Shown: one piece after another, positions 8,868 through 19,014 of the stretch
How the letters are laid out: each line of letters starts with the position of its first letter
Numbering within the stretch: the stretch's first letter is position 1
Source of the DNA: Saltatorellus ferox
Lineage (GTDB): Bacteria > Planctomycetota > UBA1135 > GCA-002686595
NCBI GenBank assembly: GCA_007751475.1
Contig: CP036434.1
Coordinates: 5,647,524 to 5,711,523, forward strand
Direction: 5' to 3'
DNA: 64,000 bases
Made by a program: the position numbers and the translations under genes
Notes under the pieces: generated by a model
Database searches by the model: none
The model's input: only the letters and a program-made list of their open reading frames with translations
Told to the model about the DNA's origin: nothing

Positions 8868-9677
8868 TCAGGAGTTCCGGGGCCGCACGATCACCTCGCG
8901 GCGGCTCCGGTAGATATGTCCTTCCTCGTCGGCGACGCGGAAGAAGAGTCGCACGCGGATCGAGCCCGTCGGGATCGTGAACCCCGCGCTCGCCGGCGTG
9001 TCGAACTGGATGCGCTCGACGCCGCGGGCGAGCACCTCGGTCCCCTCGGCTCCGTTGGAGACGAGCCGAACGAGCTCGTTCTCTCCGGTCGGGCCGACGC
9101 GAACCTTGTACGCCACGTCGCTGAAGTCCCAGACCAGACGCGACTCCGGATGCACCATGGCCTCGGCCGGATTCCAGGCCGCGATGTCCACCGGATCATC
9201 CGAGGGCGTGCCATCGCCGTTGCCGTCGAGTTCGGGCACTCCATCGCCGTCGGCATCGATCTCCGGTCGACCATCGCCATCGAGGTCGCTGGGCATGCAC
9301 AGCACGATCGAGCGCATGATGCCGAAGTCCGCCTCCCCTGGCTGCGCCGCCATCGGCGCGGGGACATAGGCGTAGGCTTCGAAGCCATCCGCTGCCGCAC
9401 CATTGTCGAAGACGTAGGGGTACTCGCGGCCGTTCAGCGTCTGCGCGCCCGACATCCGCAGGTCCCAGGCGATCCGGTCCATCGCCTTCTCGCTGGCGCG
9501 GATCATCCGCGCCTCCATGTTGCCCACGGAGGTCATCGTGCTGCTCGCCTCGCTGCTGAGGATCAGCATCTTCGCGAGGACGGCGATGACGGTCACGCTG
9601 ATGACCATCTCCAGAAGGGTGAAGCCCCCGCGCTTGCCAGGGGCGAGCCGCCTGGACCCTTGAATCGAGCGCTTCAT
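8868..9677 (-). CDS. Prepilin-type N-terminal methylation domain protein (PilW/GspJ-like)
   Basis: 269 aa. The start ATG at 9677 overlaps the upstream gene's stop (ATGA). The type III (prepilin) signal is clear: KRGG then FTLLEMVIS, with cleavage predicted after Gly18 and Glu at mature position 5, followed by about 20 hydrophobic residues. The middle region has an Asp-rich stretch of EF-hand-like repeats (DLDGDGRPEIDADGDGVPE) that probably binds calcium. The size and the long C-terminal beta region fit a GspJ/PilW-type minor pseudopilin. It is processed by a prepilin peptidase that is not in this window and is co-transcribed with the two neighbouring pilin-like genes. Confidence 0.8.
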   Translation of the reverse strand: MKRSIQGSRRLAPGKRGGFTLLEMVISVTVIAVLAKMLILSSEASSTMTSVGNMEARMIRASEKAMDRIAWDLRMSGAQTLNGREYPYVFDNGAAADGFEAYAYVPAPMAAQPGEADFGIMRSIVLCMPSDLDGDGRPEIDADGDGVPELDGNGDGTPSDDPVDIAAWNPAEAMVHPESRLVWDFSDVAYKVRVGPTGENELVRLVSNGAEGTEVLARGVERIQFDTPASAGFTIPTGSIRVRLFFRVADEEGHIYRSRREVIVRPRNS

Positions 9678-10168
9678 CGGGACTTCGCCGTGGTGAGAGT
9701 CTGCCGCTGGATGCGGCCGGAGCCGTCGAGCCACGTGGCCACGAGCTGGATCTCCAGGGGATCCGGGATCGGCTGGCCCGCGTCCCAGTTGACGTAGGTC
9801 GGGACCAGGTCTTCGTTGCGCAGGTGGAGTCCCTGGTAGCCTGGCACCGGCGCTCCCTCCGGATACACGATCGGCATGTTGTCGGCCGACTGGAGCAGAA
9901 GCTCCTCCATGCACATCTCGAGGTCGTTCACGGCCACCGTGACGTCCCGACTGAAGTCGATCATCTGGCCGCTCGTCACCTGGGTGCCGAACGCCGCCAG
10001 CGCGCCGATCAGAAGCACCACGATGGCGATCATGAGTTCCACGAGGGTGAAACCGGCACGCGCGATGCCTGCGCCCCCCACGGAACGGAGGCGGGACCGC
10101 CGAGTGCGCTCTCCGCACCCGGCGACCCGGCTCTCAGTTCCCTCATCGCTCCGAACGTCTCTTGCCAT
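9674..10168 (-). CDS. Prepilin-type N-terminal methylation domain protein (PilV/GspI-like)
   Basis: 164 aa. A long positively charged leader of 39 residues ends RAG, followed by FTLVELMIAIVVLLIGALAAFGT, a textbook prepilin peptidase site (cleavage after Gly39, Glu44 at mature +5). The length and the motif pattern fit PilV/GspI minor pseudopilins. It is the first gene of the three-gene minus-strand operon, and its stop overlaps the next start. A sigma70-like promoter lies about 160 bases upstream. The leader is longer than usual; a shorter start is possible but no closer ATG exists. Confidence 0.8.
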   Translation of the reverse strand: MARDVRSDEGTESRVAGCGERTRRSRLRSVGGAGIARAGFTLVELMIAIVVLLIGALAAFGTQVTSGQMIDFSRDVTVAVNDLEMCMEELLLQSADNMPIVYPEGAPVPGYQGLHLRNEDLVPTYVNWDAGQPIPDPLEIQLVATWLDGSGRIQRQTLTTAKSR

Positions 10169-10329
10169 GCCCTACGCCCCCTCCCTGTCGGGGTACCCCT
10201 GCCGGTGACTGGCACCGCGGGGACTCGCGTCCTGCGACGGCGCATCGCGCCGTCGAACCAGCTTGCGCCGGGCCTCCCGTGAAGTTCCGCGGGGACGAGC
10301 GCCAACCCGGCCGCGGAGAGAGGCGGGCA

Positions 10330-10357
10330 ACACTACCCCACTTTCGAGGCTTGTCAA
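10330..10357 (-). promoter_or_regulatory. Sigma70-type promoter of the pseudopilin operon
   Basis: Read on the minus strand: TTGACA (10357-10352), 16 bases, then TAGTGT (10335-10330). The -35 is consensus and the -10 is weak. It sits directly after a T-run (10363-10358) that could end the larE operon, so a terminator and this promoter nearly touch. Confidence 0.5.
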
Positions 10358-10412
10358 AAAAGAGTGGGCGATCGAGCGTTCGGTCCGCCCGAAAGCTCCC
10401 GCAGTCGGACAG

Positions 10413-11213
10413 TTACGTAGCGCCGTAAACCGCGAGCTCGACGCTCTCGAAGCCGTGTTTCGCGAGGAGCGTCTCAATCAGCGCCAGCTCGGCGCGGGCG
10501 CGATTTTCCTCCGCCTGGCCCACCTCGAGACGCGCCTTGCGGCCATGGTGGCGGACGCGTAGCACGCGGTAACCGAGAGCCTTCAAGTCGGCCTCGGCCG
10601 CCTCCACGGTGCTGAGCCGCTCGGGCGTCACCTCGGTGCCCACGGGGATACGCGACGCGAGGCACGCCGACGCGGGCTTGTCGGCGACGGGCAGGCGCCG
10701 GTCCGAGGCGTAGCGCCGCACGTCCTCCTTCGTGAAGCCCGCGGCGCTCAACGGCGCGACGACCCCGTACTGCTTTGCCGCCCTGGCGCCGGGCCGGTCG
10801 TCGCTCCAGTCGTCGACGATCTCGCCGAAGGACAGAAACGGGAAACCCTCGGCCGCGGCAAAACTCTCCATCGCGCGGAAGAGCGCCGCCTTGCAGAAGA
10901 AGCAGCGGTTCCCGACGTTCGCGCGGTAGCGCTCGTCGTTTCCCTCGTCCGTTCGAACCTCGATGAGACGCGCGTCCATGGCCGCCGCGATCTCGCGGGC
11001 TTCAGCCAGCTCGGCCCGGGGCAGCGAAGGCGAATCCGCGATCACGCCCACGCCGTTCTCGCGCCCGAGCACCTCACGCGCCGCGTGCAGCAGAACGGTG
11101 GAGTCCACGCCGCCCGAGAACGCAACGGCCAGCCGCCCGAGCTCCCTCAGCCCCGCATGCAGTCGATCGACGCGCTCCCCGTGGGAGCTCGTGGGTGGAG
11201 AGAGGTCCGTCAC
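10413..11213 (-). CDS. larE: LarE-type ATP-dependent sulfur transferase
   Basis: 266 aa. The PP-loop SGGVDST (residues 33-39) binds ATP for substrate adenylation. The family motifs CFFCK (Cys104, Cys107) and ACLASRIPVGT (Cys184) are present. LarE supplies sulfur to build the nickel-pincer nucleotide of lactate racemase-type enzymes. The three-cysteine set (CxxC plus the ACLASR cysteine) matches the variant reported to carry a [4Fe-4S] cluster, in contrast to the single sacrificial cysteine type. larA, larB and larC are not in the window. The ATG overlaps the stop of the gamma-carbonic anhydrase gene (ATGA, 11210-11213), and it is the last gene of a six-gene minus-strand run with thiS and thiG. 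Confidence 0.85.
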   Translation of the reverse strand: MTDLSPPTSSHGERVDRLHAGLRELGRLAVAFSGGVDSTVLLHAAREVLGRENGVGVIADSPSLPRAELAEAREIAAAMDARLIEVRTDEGNDERYRANVGNRCFFCKAALFRAMESFAAAEGFPFLSFGEIVDDWSDDRPGARAAKQYGVVAPLSAAGFTKEDVRRYASDRRLPVADKPASACLASRIPVGTEVTPERLSTVEAAEADLKALGYRVLRVRHHGRKARLEVGQAEENRARAELALIETLLAKHGFESVELAVYGAT

Positions 11214-11716
11214 AGGAGGTACTGCTGGACCTTCGCCACGTAGCCAGCGGCGCTCGCGCGAATCGCCTCCAGCTGCTTCTCGGAGACCTCGCGAACGATC
11301 TTGCCGGGGATGCCGACGACGAGCGACCGCGGTGGCACCACCATCCCCTCCTTGACGACCGCGCCCGCGCCGATGATCGAGCCTTCGCCGATGACCGAGC
11401 CGCCGAGCAGAATCGCTCCCATTCCGATGAGGCAGCGATCCCCCACGGTCGCACCGTGAAGCACGCAGCGGTGGCCGATCGTGACCTCCTCACCGATGAC
11501 GTTCGGCACGTCGATGTCGGCGTGGATCATCGTGAGGTCCTGGACGTTCGTCCGCGCGCCGATCCGGATCGTCGCGTCATCCCCGCGCAGGACGCAGCCG
11601 AACCAGACGTTGGCCTCGGCCCCGAGTTCGATGTTTCCCGTGAGCATCGCGTTCGCCGCGGCGAAGGCGCCGCCCTCGAGAGCGCGGAAGAGTCCTTTCT
11701 GGGGGAAGTGCGTCAT
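11210..11716 (-). CDS. Gamma-carbonic anhydrase family protein (hexapeptide repeat)
   Basis: 168 aa, the usual size for the short CamH/YrdA-type family. A left-handed beta-helix is indicated by repeated hexapeptides (IELGAE, ATIRIG, NVIGEEVTIG, CVLHGATVG, CLIGMGAILLGG, SIIGAGAVV). The three zinc-binding histidines are visible: His65 (MIHADID), His82 and His87 (GHRCVLHG). It may be an active carbonic anhydrase or one of the many family members of unproven activity. Its stop overlaps the start of larE. Confidence 0.85.
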   Translation of the reverse strand: MTHFPQKGLFRALEGGAFAAANAMLTGNIELGAEANVWFGCVLRGDDATIRIGARTNVQDLTMIHADIDVPNVIGEEVTIGHRCVLHGATVGDRCLIGMGAILLGGSVIGEGSIIGAGAVVKEGMVVPPRSLVVGIPGKIVREVSEKQLEAIRASAAGYVAKVQQYLL

Positions 11717-11744
11717 CGTGACCAGACCGAAGCTGGGGCCGGGG

Positions 11745-12605
11745 TTACTGAACCGGAAGTAGGGTGCTCAGCCAGAGCAGGAAGGTCGTTCCACCATTGT
11801 GCAGTCCGTGGACGAACCAGCAGGCGCCCAGGCTACGCGTACGCAGCTTGACCAGCGAGAGGATGATAGCCAGTCCGAAGATCGGCAGGGCGGCCTCCTT
11901 GCCGTGGAGCACCGCGAAGGCGCCTGAGGACACCAGCACGCCTGCGACCGTGCCGAAGGTGCCCGCGACGAGTTCGAGCAGAAAGCCGCGGAAGAGGATC
12001 TCCTCCATCAAGGGCACGATGACGGCGGCAAAGAGCAGGATGCCCCAGGGACCGTCGGCTAGCCCATCGCGGATCAGAACGGCCACATCTTGCTGGGCCC
12101 CTGGCTCGCCCAGCCAGGTCATGAGCGCCCCGGAGAGCAGAGCGAGACCGAAGAACATCGGAAGGCCCGCCAGGTAGCGAACCGTCGAGAAGCTCAGGCG
12201 ATAGCCGGGCGTTCGCGCGCGGACCCCGAGCGCCTCCCACCCGTTCGGACGCATGCCCGCGGCGACGAGCACGTAGAGACAGGGAAGAACGAAACCGGCC
12301 GCCGTCAGCGCGAGCGCTTCGACCGACCCCAGGTCCTCCAGGCCACTCATGTCGGGGTGTTTCCAGTGCAGGTACGCGGCGATCGTGAGCTGCGCGATGA
12401 GGAACGCCAGGATCACGGCGGGCAGATCCAGCCAGAAGAAGGAGCGCGCGGGCTGGCGCTCTTTCCCGAGAAGGCGCGGCGCCACGAATCGTGCCACCGG
12501 GATCTGGACGAGGCCGATGACGAGGAGCAGGCCGCCGTAGCCCAGCTGCTGCTCCACCGAAAGCGGCGAGGGATCCGTGGCCTGGAGGAGGAGAGACACG
12601 GCCAC
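11745..12605 (-). CDS. CPBP family intramembrane glutamic protease
   Basis: 286 aa with about seven to eight hydrophobic helices. The catalytic motifs of the CPBP/Rce1 family are present: PLMEEILFRGF (the EExxxR motif, about residue 200), AVLHGKE and FVHGLHNGG. Such proteases cleave or mature membrane-associated substrates. The partner here is unknown. One base separates it from the upstream thiG stop, so it is co-transcribed and probably coupled with the thiamine genes. Confidence 0.85.
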   Translation of the reverse strand: MAVSLLLQATDPSPLSVEQQLGYGGLLLVIGLVQIPVARFVAPRLLGKERQPARSFFWLDLPAVILAFLIAQLTIAAYLHWKHPDMSGLEDLGSVEALALTAAGFVLPCLYVLVAAGMRPNGWEALGVRARTPGYRLSFSTVRYLAGLPMFFGLALLSGALMTWLGEPGAQQDVAVLIRDGLADGPWGILLFAAVIVPLMEEILFRGFLLELVAGTFGTVAGVLVSSGAFAVLHGKEAALPIFGLAIILSLVKLRTRSLGACWFVHGLHNGGTTFLLWLSTLLPVQ

Positions 12606-12606
12606 C

Positions 12607-13425
12607 CTACTTCGGGGCCGGGCCCGCTTCCTCGATCAATCCTTCTTCGGGCGACGAAGCGTTGGCGTAGAGCTTCTTCGGAATCCGGCCCGCCAGGTAC
12701 GCGTTGCGGCCCGCGCGGCAGGCGTCGCGCATCGCAGCCGCCATCCGCAGCGGCTCGCGCGCGCCCGCGATCGCCGTGTTGAGCAGCACGCCCTCGGCGC
12801 CCAGCTCCATGCACAGCGCGACGTCCGAAGCCGTCCCGACGCCCGCGTCCACGAGGACCGGCACGTCGACCAGCTCCATCATGATCCGGATCGCATTCGG
12901 GTTGAGAACGCCCTGGCCGGAGCCGATCGGCGACCCCGCCGGCATGACCGCCGCGGCACCGAGTTCGGCCAGCCGCACGCCCATGCGCGGATCGTCCGAG
13001 CAGTACACCATCACGGTGAAGCCCTCGTCGACGAGGGTCTTCGTCGCCTCCAGCGTCCCGATCGGATCGGGCAGCAGCGTCTTGGGATCGCCCAGGACCT
13101 CCAGCTTCACCAGTGGGGTGTCCAGGAGTTCCCGCGCGAGACGTGCGGTCCGCACCGCCGATTCGACGTCGAAGCAGCCGGCCGTGTTCGGCAGGATGTG
13201 GTAGCGGTCGCGGTCGATGTAGTCGAGCAGCGACTCACCCTTCGACGGGTCCATGTTCACCCGCCGGATCGCGACGGTCACCATGTCGGTGCCGGTGATC
13301 TCGAGCGCGGTGCGCGTCTCCTCGAAGGAGGCGTACTTGCCCGTTCCCACGAGCAGCCGCGATCGGAGCTCGAACTCGCCGATCTTCAGGACCTCGTCGT
13401 GCGTGTACTGGTCTTCGTTCGTCAT
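12607..13425 (-). CDS. thiG: Thiazole synthase ThiG
   Basis: 272 aa TIM-barrel enzyme that builds the thiazole phosphate carboxylate of thiamine from 1-deoxy-xylulose 5-phosphate, dehydroglycine and ThiS thiocarboxylate. The Schiff-base lysine lies in PLVKLEVLGD (Lys107). Other family landmarks are LLVGTGKY, ILPNTAGC, MPAGSPIGSG, VDAGVGTASD and LLNTAIAGA. The C-terminus is slightly extended (SPEEGLIEEAGP). It lies 31 bases downstream of thiS. No TPP riboswitch was recognised in front of the operon. Confidence 0.95.
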   Translation of the reverse strand: MTNEDQYTHDEVLKIGEFELRSRLLVGTGKYASFEETRTALEITGTDMVTVAIRRVNMDPSKGESLLDYIDRDRYHILPNTAGCFDVESAVRTARLARELLDTPLVKLEVLGDPKTLLPDPIGTLEATKTLVDEGFTVMVYCSDDPRMGVRLAELGAAAVMPAGSPIGSGQGVLNPNAIRIMMELVDVPVLVDAGVGTASDVALCMELGAEGVLLNTAIAGAREPLRMAAAMRDACRAGRNAYLAGRIPKKLYANASSPEEGLIEEAGPAPK

Positions 13426-13456
13426 GGTCGTTCTCCTTTTCCGATTCAGCTCCGAT

Positions 13457-13675
13457 TCAGCCGCCGCCCACCATCGTGACGATCTCGACGCGGTCTCCCG
13501 CGCCGAGCGTCGTGTCGGAGTGCTTGGCGCGCGGGACGATGGACCTGTTCAGCTCCACCGCCACCTGCTGCGGTTTCAGGTCCCGGCTGGCGACGAGGTC
13601 CGCCACGGTCGAGCCGGCGGGCACCTCGGTCACCTCACCGTTCACGTGGACCTGGATGTGAGCCGTTTCGTTCAA
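13457..13675 (-). CDS. thiS: Sulfur carrier protein ThiS
   Basis: 72 aa ubiquitin-fold protein ending in the required Gly-Gly (TMVGGG). The C-terminal glycine is adenylated and thiocarboxylated to carry sulfur to ThiG. Motifs TVADLVASR and QQVAVELN(R) match the family. It is directly upstream of thiG. No thiF or thiO is present in the window, so the activating enzyme must be encoded elsewhere. Confidence 0.93.
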   Translation of the reverse strand: MNETAHIQVHVNGEVTEVPAGSTVADLVASRDLKPQQVAVELNRSIVPRAKHSDTTLGAGDRVEIVTMVGGG

Positions 13676-13694
13676 CGCGGGACGCTCCTTTGGA

Positions 13695-14873
13695 TCAGCC
13701 GATGCGCAGGAAGGCGCACTTCAGATAGTCCGTCTCGGGCAGCGTCACCAGGTGCGGGTGATCCGGCGAGGCCTTCTTCATGTCCTCGAGCCAGACCTCG
13801 CGCCCGGCGCCGTGCGCCGCCTTGCCGATCATCCGGATGAACTCCTCGGCGCCCACGTTGTGGGAGCAAGAAGCGCTCACGATCGAGCCGAGCGGCACCG
13901 TGAGGTCGATCGCGCGGCGGTTGAGTTCCACGTAGCCGCGGGCGGCTCCCTCGATCTCCTTCTTCGAGCGCGCGAACGCGGGCGGATCGACGATCACGAG
14001 CTCGTAGCGCTCGCCGGCCTCGGCGCGGGCGCGCATGTCCTTCATGCAGTCGACCTTCTCCACGCGCACCTTGTCCGCGACGCCGTTGCGCTCGGCGTTC
14101 TTCATGATGCGCTCGCAGGCGGCCTTGTTCTGCTCGAGGCAAAGGACCTCCTCGGCCCCCGCCAGCGCCGCGTGCAGACCGAAGAGCCCGTCGTAGGCGA
14201 AGGCGTCGAGGACGCGGCCGCCCACGCCCAGCTTGGCCGCCTCGCGGCGGTTGAACGACTGGTCGAGGTAGTGCCCTGTCTTGTGGCCGCCCGTCACGTC
14301 GACCTCGTAGGAGAGCTGTCCGTCGCGCACGAGGATCGGGCCCGTGAGGGAGCCCTCGATGACCTCGACGCGGGGATCGAGGCCCTCCAGCTTCCGCACG
14401 GACGTGTCGGAGCGGTCGACGATGCAGTCGGGGGCGAAGGGCAGCACCTCCTTGAGGAGGCCCAGGAGGAAATCGCGCATCGTATCGGAGCCCTGGGCTC
14501 CGGACTGGACGACGAGCGTCTTCGCGTAGCGGTCGATGACGAGACCGGGGAAGCCGTCGGCATCGCCGCCGATCAGCCGGCAGGCACCTTCGGGGTCGAG
14601 CATGGCCAGCTTCTGGCGCCGGTCGACGGCGCTCTGCATGCGGGCGAGCCAGAACGCGCGGTTCGGCTGCTCGGTGCTGCGGGTGACCATGCGAACCGCG
14701 ATCCGGCTCTTGGTGCTGTAAAGGCCCCAGCCCATCGGGCCGCCGCTCGGGTCGTTGACCGGGATGAGTTCACCCATGGTCCCTTCGACCTCGGCGAAGT
14801 CATCGCGATAGACCCACGGGTGTCCCTTGAGCAACCAGCGTCGCCCCTTTCCGGTGAGGGTGGCTTTTCCCAT
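13695..14873 (-). CDS. RlmI-like 23S rRNA (cytosine-C5) methyltransferase
   Basis: 392 aa. The N-terminal PUA domain (about residues 1-75, with HPWVYRDD) is followed by an RlmI/RlmK-type linker (DGFPGLVIDRY) and a Rossmann SAM-binding domain. That domain has motif I VLDAFAYDGLFG, acidic loop CLEQN, motif IV IVDPPAF, and SCSHNVG at the motif VI position. The cysteine in SCSH is the expected catalytic residue for m5C formation. It heads the minus-strand run rlmI-thiS-thiG-CPBP-carbonic anhydrase-larE. An AGAGGA element sits about 9 bases before the ATG. Exact RNA position specificity is inferred only from family. Confidence 0.85.
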   Translation of the reverse strand: MGKATLTGKGRRWLLKGHPWVYRDDFAEVEGTMGELIPVNDPSGGPMGWGLYSTKSRIAVRMVTRSTEQPNRAFWLARMQSAVDRRQKLAMLDPEGACRLIGGDADGFPGLVIDRYAKTLVVQSGAQGSDTMRDFLLGLLKEVLPFAPDCIVDRSDTSVRKLEGLDPRVEVIEGSLTGPILVRDGQLSYEVDVTGGHKTGHYLDQSFNRREAAKLGVGGRVLDAFAYDGLFGLHAALAGAEEVLCLEQNKAACERIMKNAERNGVADKVRVEKVDCMKDMRARAEAGERYELVIVDPPAFARSKKEIEGAARGYVELNRRAIDLTVPLGSIVSASCSHNVGAEEFIRMIGKAAHGAGREVWLEDMKKASPDHPHLVTLPETDYLKCAFLRIG

Positions 14874-15055
14874 CGTGTTTTCCTCTTCTGCTTACCCGGA
14901 CCGCCGATCGTGCGGGGCCCGATGACCTGACGCTGGAGAGGCCCGTCCTGGGCTCCCTCGCGCCGACTTAAACCCCTGCGTCGGAGCCTGGCCGGATCGG
15001 TTCCGGCTGGCTCCCACGCGGGGAACGAGGCGAAGAGAATAGCCTCGGTCGACCC

Positions 15056-15628
15056 CTACTTGTGGTCGTGATCGGCGTCTTTGTGATCCGCGCCGTGGAT
15101 GTGCTCCAGATCGGCCTTGGAGAAGTAGGCGCCCTCGAGACCCTTCAGGCTGTCGCGGAGGCCCTGGACGTTGGCCAGATCGGTGGTTTGCTTGCACTTC
15201 ATGGCGAAGGTCGTGAGGCGGTGCGCCATCACCAGCTGGGTCATGTAGGACCCGTTCTGGGCGGCGTACTCCTCGGAGCCCTGGGGGGCCGCCGGGGACT
15301 TGATGCGCTGGGCGAGCCAGTAGGCCGAGACCTGGTCCTGGATCTTCTGGGCGTGCTCGTCCTTGGTCGTGATCCAGCGCACGAGCTGGTTCCAGTTGGG
15401 CTTCTCGGCCGCGCTGAGCTCGGCGATCTGCTTCATGGCCTTCTCGATGGTGGCGGCGTCCTCCGTGATCATCTGCACGCGCAGGTGGTCGCCGTAGATC
15501 CCGCAGGGGACCTGGCAGTGGACCACTGCGGGGGAGGAAACGACTGCGGCGGCCCCGGCGGCCGTCGGAGCGGCAGCCTCGGGCGAGGGAACGAGGAGGG
15601 CGGCGGCGAGGGTGATTCCAATGAGCAT
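15056..15628 (-). CDS. sodN: Nickel superoxide dismutase with N-terminal leader and His-rich tail
   Basis: 190 aa. The nickel hook is unmistakable: HCQVPCGIYGDH at residues 37-48, giving His37 (the mature N-terminus), Cys38, Cys42 and Tyr45. It is followed by the four-helix body (EDAATIEKAMKQI, KDEHAQKIQDQV). Family members dismutate superoxide and need proteolytic removal of everything before the histidine. Here the leader is 36 residues, hydrophobic and Ala/Val-rich (LIGITLAAALLV), which looks like a Sec signal peptide and differs from the short hydrophilic leaders of cytosolic SodN. No SodX-type protease gene is nearby. The C-terminus is His/Asp-rich (HIHGADHKDADHDHK), a plausible metal-binding tail. 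It is transcribed divergently from prfC. Confidence 0.9.
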   Translation of the reverse strand: MLIGITLAAALLVPSPEAAAPTAAGAAAVVSSPAVVHCQVPCGIYGDHLRVQMITEDAATIEKAMKQIAELSAAEKPNWNQLVRWITTKDEHAQKIQDQVSAYWLAQRIKSPAAPQGSEEYAAQNGSYMTQLVMAHRLTTFAMKCKQTTDLANVQGLRDSLKGLEGAYFSKADLEHIHGADHKDADHDHK

Positions 15629-15750
15629 GATGGTGGCGCTTCGGTGGGACGTGGGACGAGGAGGTGAGGGGAATAGTTTAGGACAGGGCGAGACGACCTG
15701 GGAGAGGTTCGCGCGTCAACCCTGCCCCCGATCCGGTAACGTACCGCCCC

Positions 15751-17320
<1,570 letters not shown>

Positions 17321-17337
<17 letters not shown>

Positions 17338-17360
17338 GGCTCTTGGACTGCGCGTAGGGC
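17321..17360 (+). repeat. Imperfect 20-bp tandem duplication over the prfC stop
   Basis: The last coding bases and stop (CTGGACTACGCGTAGGGCTC) are followed at once by a near copy (TTGGACTGCGCGTAGGGCTG), so the stop codon appears twice out of frame. It is probably a replication-slippage scar. Confidence 0.6.
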
Positions 17361-17448
17361 TGCGAGAGCGGCTTCCTTTCCGCATTGGCCTTACCGGGTC
17401 GGCGGAAATGAAACCCCCTTGAGGTACCGGGGATACGCTTGGAACACC

Positions 17449-19014
17449 ATGTTCCACCGGCGCCACCCCAGTCTCACTTCGATCCTCGTCCTCCTTGCTG
17501 GTTCGACAGCCGCCGCCGCGCCCCAGCGACCCGAGCCCGTCCTCGTCGCTACCGCGCCCGGGAGGCCGACCTCGATCGCCTTCGCTCCCGGGGTGACCCA
17601 TCAGTTCTACGCGACCGACAAGACCGGGCGGATCTGGGTGATGCGCGGTGGAAGCTACCTGCAGACGCCGTTCATGGACCTGCGCTCGCTGGTCAACGAC
17701 ACGGGAGAAGGCGGACTCCTCGGCATGGTGTTCGATCCGGACTTCGCCTCGAACGGGTACTTCTATCTCTCCTACAACGTGGGAGTCGGAACGGGAGCCT
17801 CGCTCATCGCCCGGTACTCCGTCGTCCCGGGCTCCGTCGACGTCGGAGACCCGATGTCCGCAGAGACCCTGTTCGGCCCCGTCCCGCAGACCACCGACCG
17901 GCACAAGGGCGGCGACCTCGCGTTCGGCCCCGACGGAACCCTCTACTTCTCGCTCGGAGACGGCGGCACCGCCGACGCCGCCCAGGATCTCGCCTCGCCG
18001 CTGGGCAAGCTCCACCGCATCGACCCCGACCTACCCTTCCCCCACGTCCCCGCCGACAATCCGTTCGTGGCGGTGAGCGGCGCGCTCCCCACGACCTGGG
18101 CCCTGGGGCTCAGGAATCCCTGGAGATTCGACGTGGATCCAGCGACCGGCGACGTCTTCGTCGGTGACGTCGGAGAGAGCACGTGGGAGGAGATCACGCG
18201 TCTTGCCCCGGGAGCCAACGGCGGCTGGCCGTGCATGGAAGGAGACGACTGCGCGTTCGGAACGTCCTGCGCCTGCAACGCAGGCGGACTGACGCTCCCC
18301 ATCGCCCAGCTCGGACACTCCGCGCCCGACAGCGCGTGCGCGATCACGGGCGGCATCGTCTACCGCGGCTCGGCCATCCCGAGCCTCGCGGGCCAGTACC
18401 TCTTCACGGACTTCTGCTCGGGCAGCTTCTACGGCATCGAGAACCCCGGAGGCCCGCTTCCTCTGCGCCTCGACCTCTCGGCCGACGTCCAATCGGGCGG
18501 CCAGGCGCTGCGCTTCGTGGTCGACTTCGCCCGCGACGGAGACGGCGAGGTCCACTTCGTCGAGCACTACGGAGGCCGTGTCTGGAAACTCAGTCCCCGC
18601 AGCGGATTCGACGCCTATTGCACCGCGGAACCGAACTCCTCCGGCGCGGCCGCAAGCCTCGTCGCCAGTGGGTCCGCCTCGATCGCCGCTGCCGACCTGA
18701 CCCTGGAGGTGACGCAGCTGCCAGCGCAGGCGCTCGGCTACTTCCTCATCGCAGGCCAGCGCGCCAGCGTCCCGGGATTCGGCGGCTCCGAGGGCGTGCT
18801 CTGCCTCGACCAGCCAATCGCGCGCTGGTCCTCGGTGGTCCTGTCATCAGGCTCCGGTGGCCAGGTGAGCCTCACCACCGACCTGACGAATCTTCCGCCC
18901 ACCGTGCAGATCGCGCCGGGCCACACCTGGAACTTCCAGTACTGGACTCGGGACGCGAACCCGGCGCCGACCTCCAACACGTCGAGCGCTCTCTCCGTGA
19001 CATTCCGTCCCTGA
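17449..19014 (+). CDS. Secreted PQQ-dependent sugar dehydrogenase-like propeller protein (copy 1)
   Basis: 521 aa from the ATG at 17449, chosen because a signal peptide (LTSILVLLAGSTAAAA) follows. Residues about 30-380 are a GSDH/Hedgehog-interacting-protein-like six-bladed propeller, with GEGGLLGMVFDPDF, HKGGDLAFGPDGTLYFSLGD and LGLRNPWRFDVDPATGDVFVGDVGE. Family members oxidise aldose sugars with PQQ or only bind ligands; cofactor use here is not provable. From about residue 386 the shared C-terminal module begins (YCTAEPNSSG) and ends FQYWTRDANPAPTSNTS. A paralogue with the same architecture lies at 20826-22439 on the opposite strand. Confidence 0.85.
   Translation: MFHRRHPSLTSILVLLAGSTAAAAPQRPEPVLVATAPGRPTSIAFAPGVTHQFYATDKTGRIWVMRGGSYLQTPFMDLRSLVNDTGEGGLLGMVFDPDFASNGYFYLSYNVGVGTGASLIARYSVVPGSVDVGDPMSAETLFGPVPQTTDRHKGGDLAFGPDGTLYFSLGDGGTADAAQDLASPLGKLHRIDPDLPFPHVPADNPFVAVSGALPTTWALGLRNPWRFDVDPATGDVFVGDVGESTWEEITRLAPGANGGWPCMEGDDCAFGTSCACNAGGLTLPIAQLGHSAPDSACAITGGIVYRGSAIPSLAGQYLFTDFCSGSFYGIENPGGPLPLRLDLSADVQSGGQALRFVVDFARDGDGEVHFVEHYGGRVWKLSPRSGFDAYCTAEPNSSGAAASLVASGSASIAAADLTLEVTQLPAQALGYFLIAGQRASVPGFGGSEGVLCLDQPIARWSSVVLSSGSGGQVSLTTDLTNLPPTVQIAPGHTWNFQYWTRDANPAPTSNTSSALSVTFRP

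Noticed and set aside
6791..8980. 729-codon plus-strand frame across the pseudopilin-associated gene
   Set aside because: It is antisense to a gene with pilin-like operon context and shows only shadow composition.
14874..15055. TPP riboswitch ahead of the rlmI-thiS-thiG run
   Set aside because: The conserved CUGAGA and ACCUGA-type blocks were not found on the minus strand.
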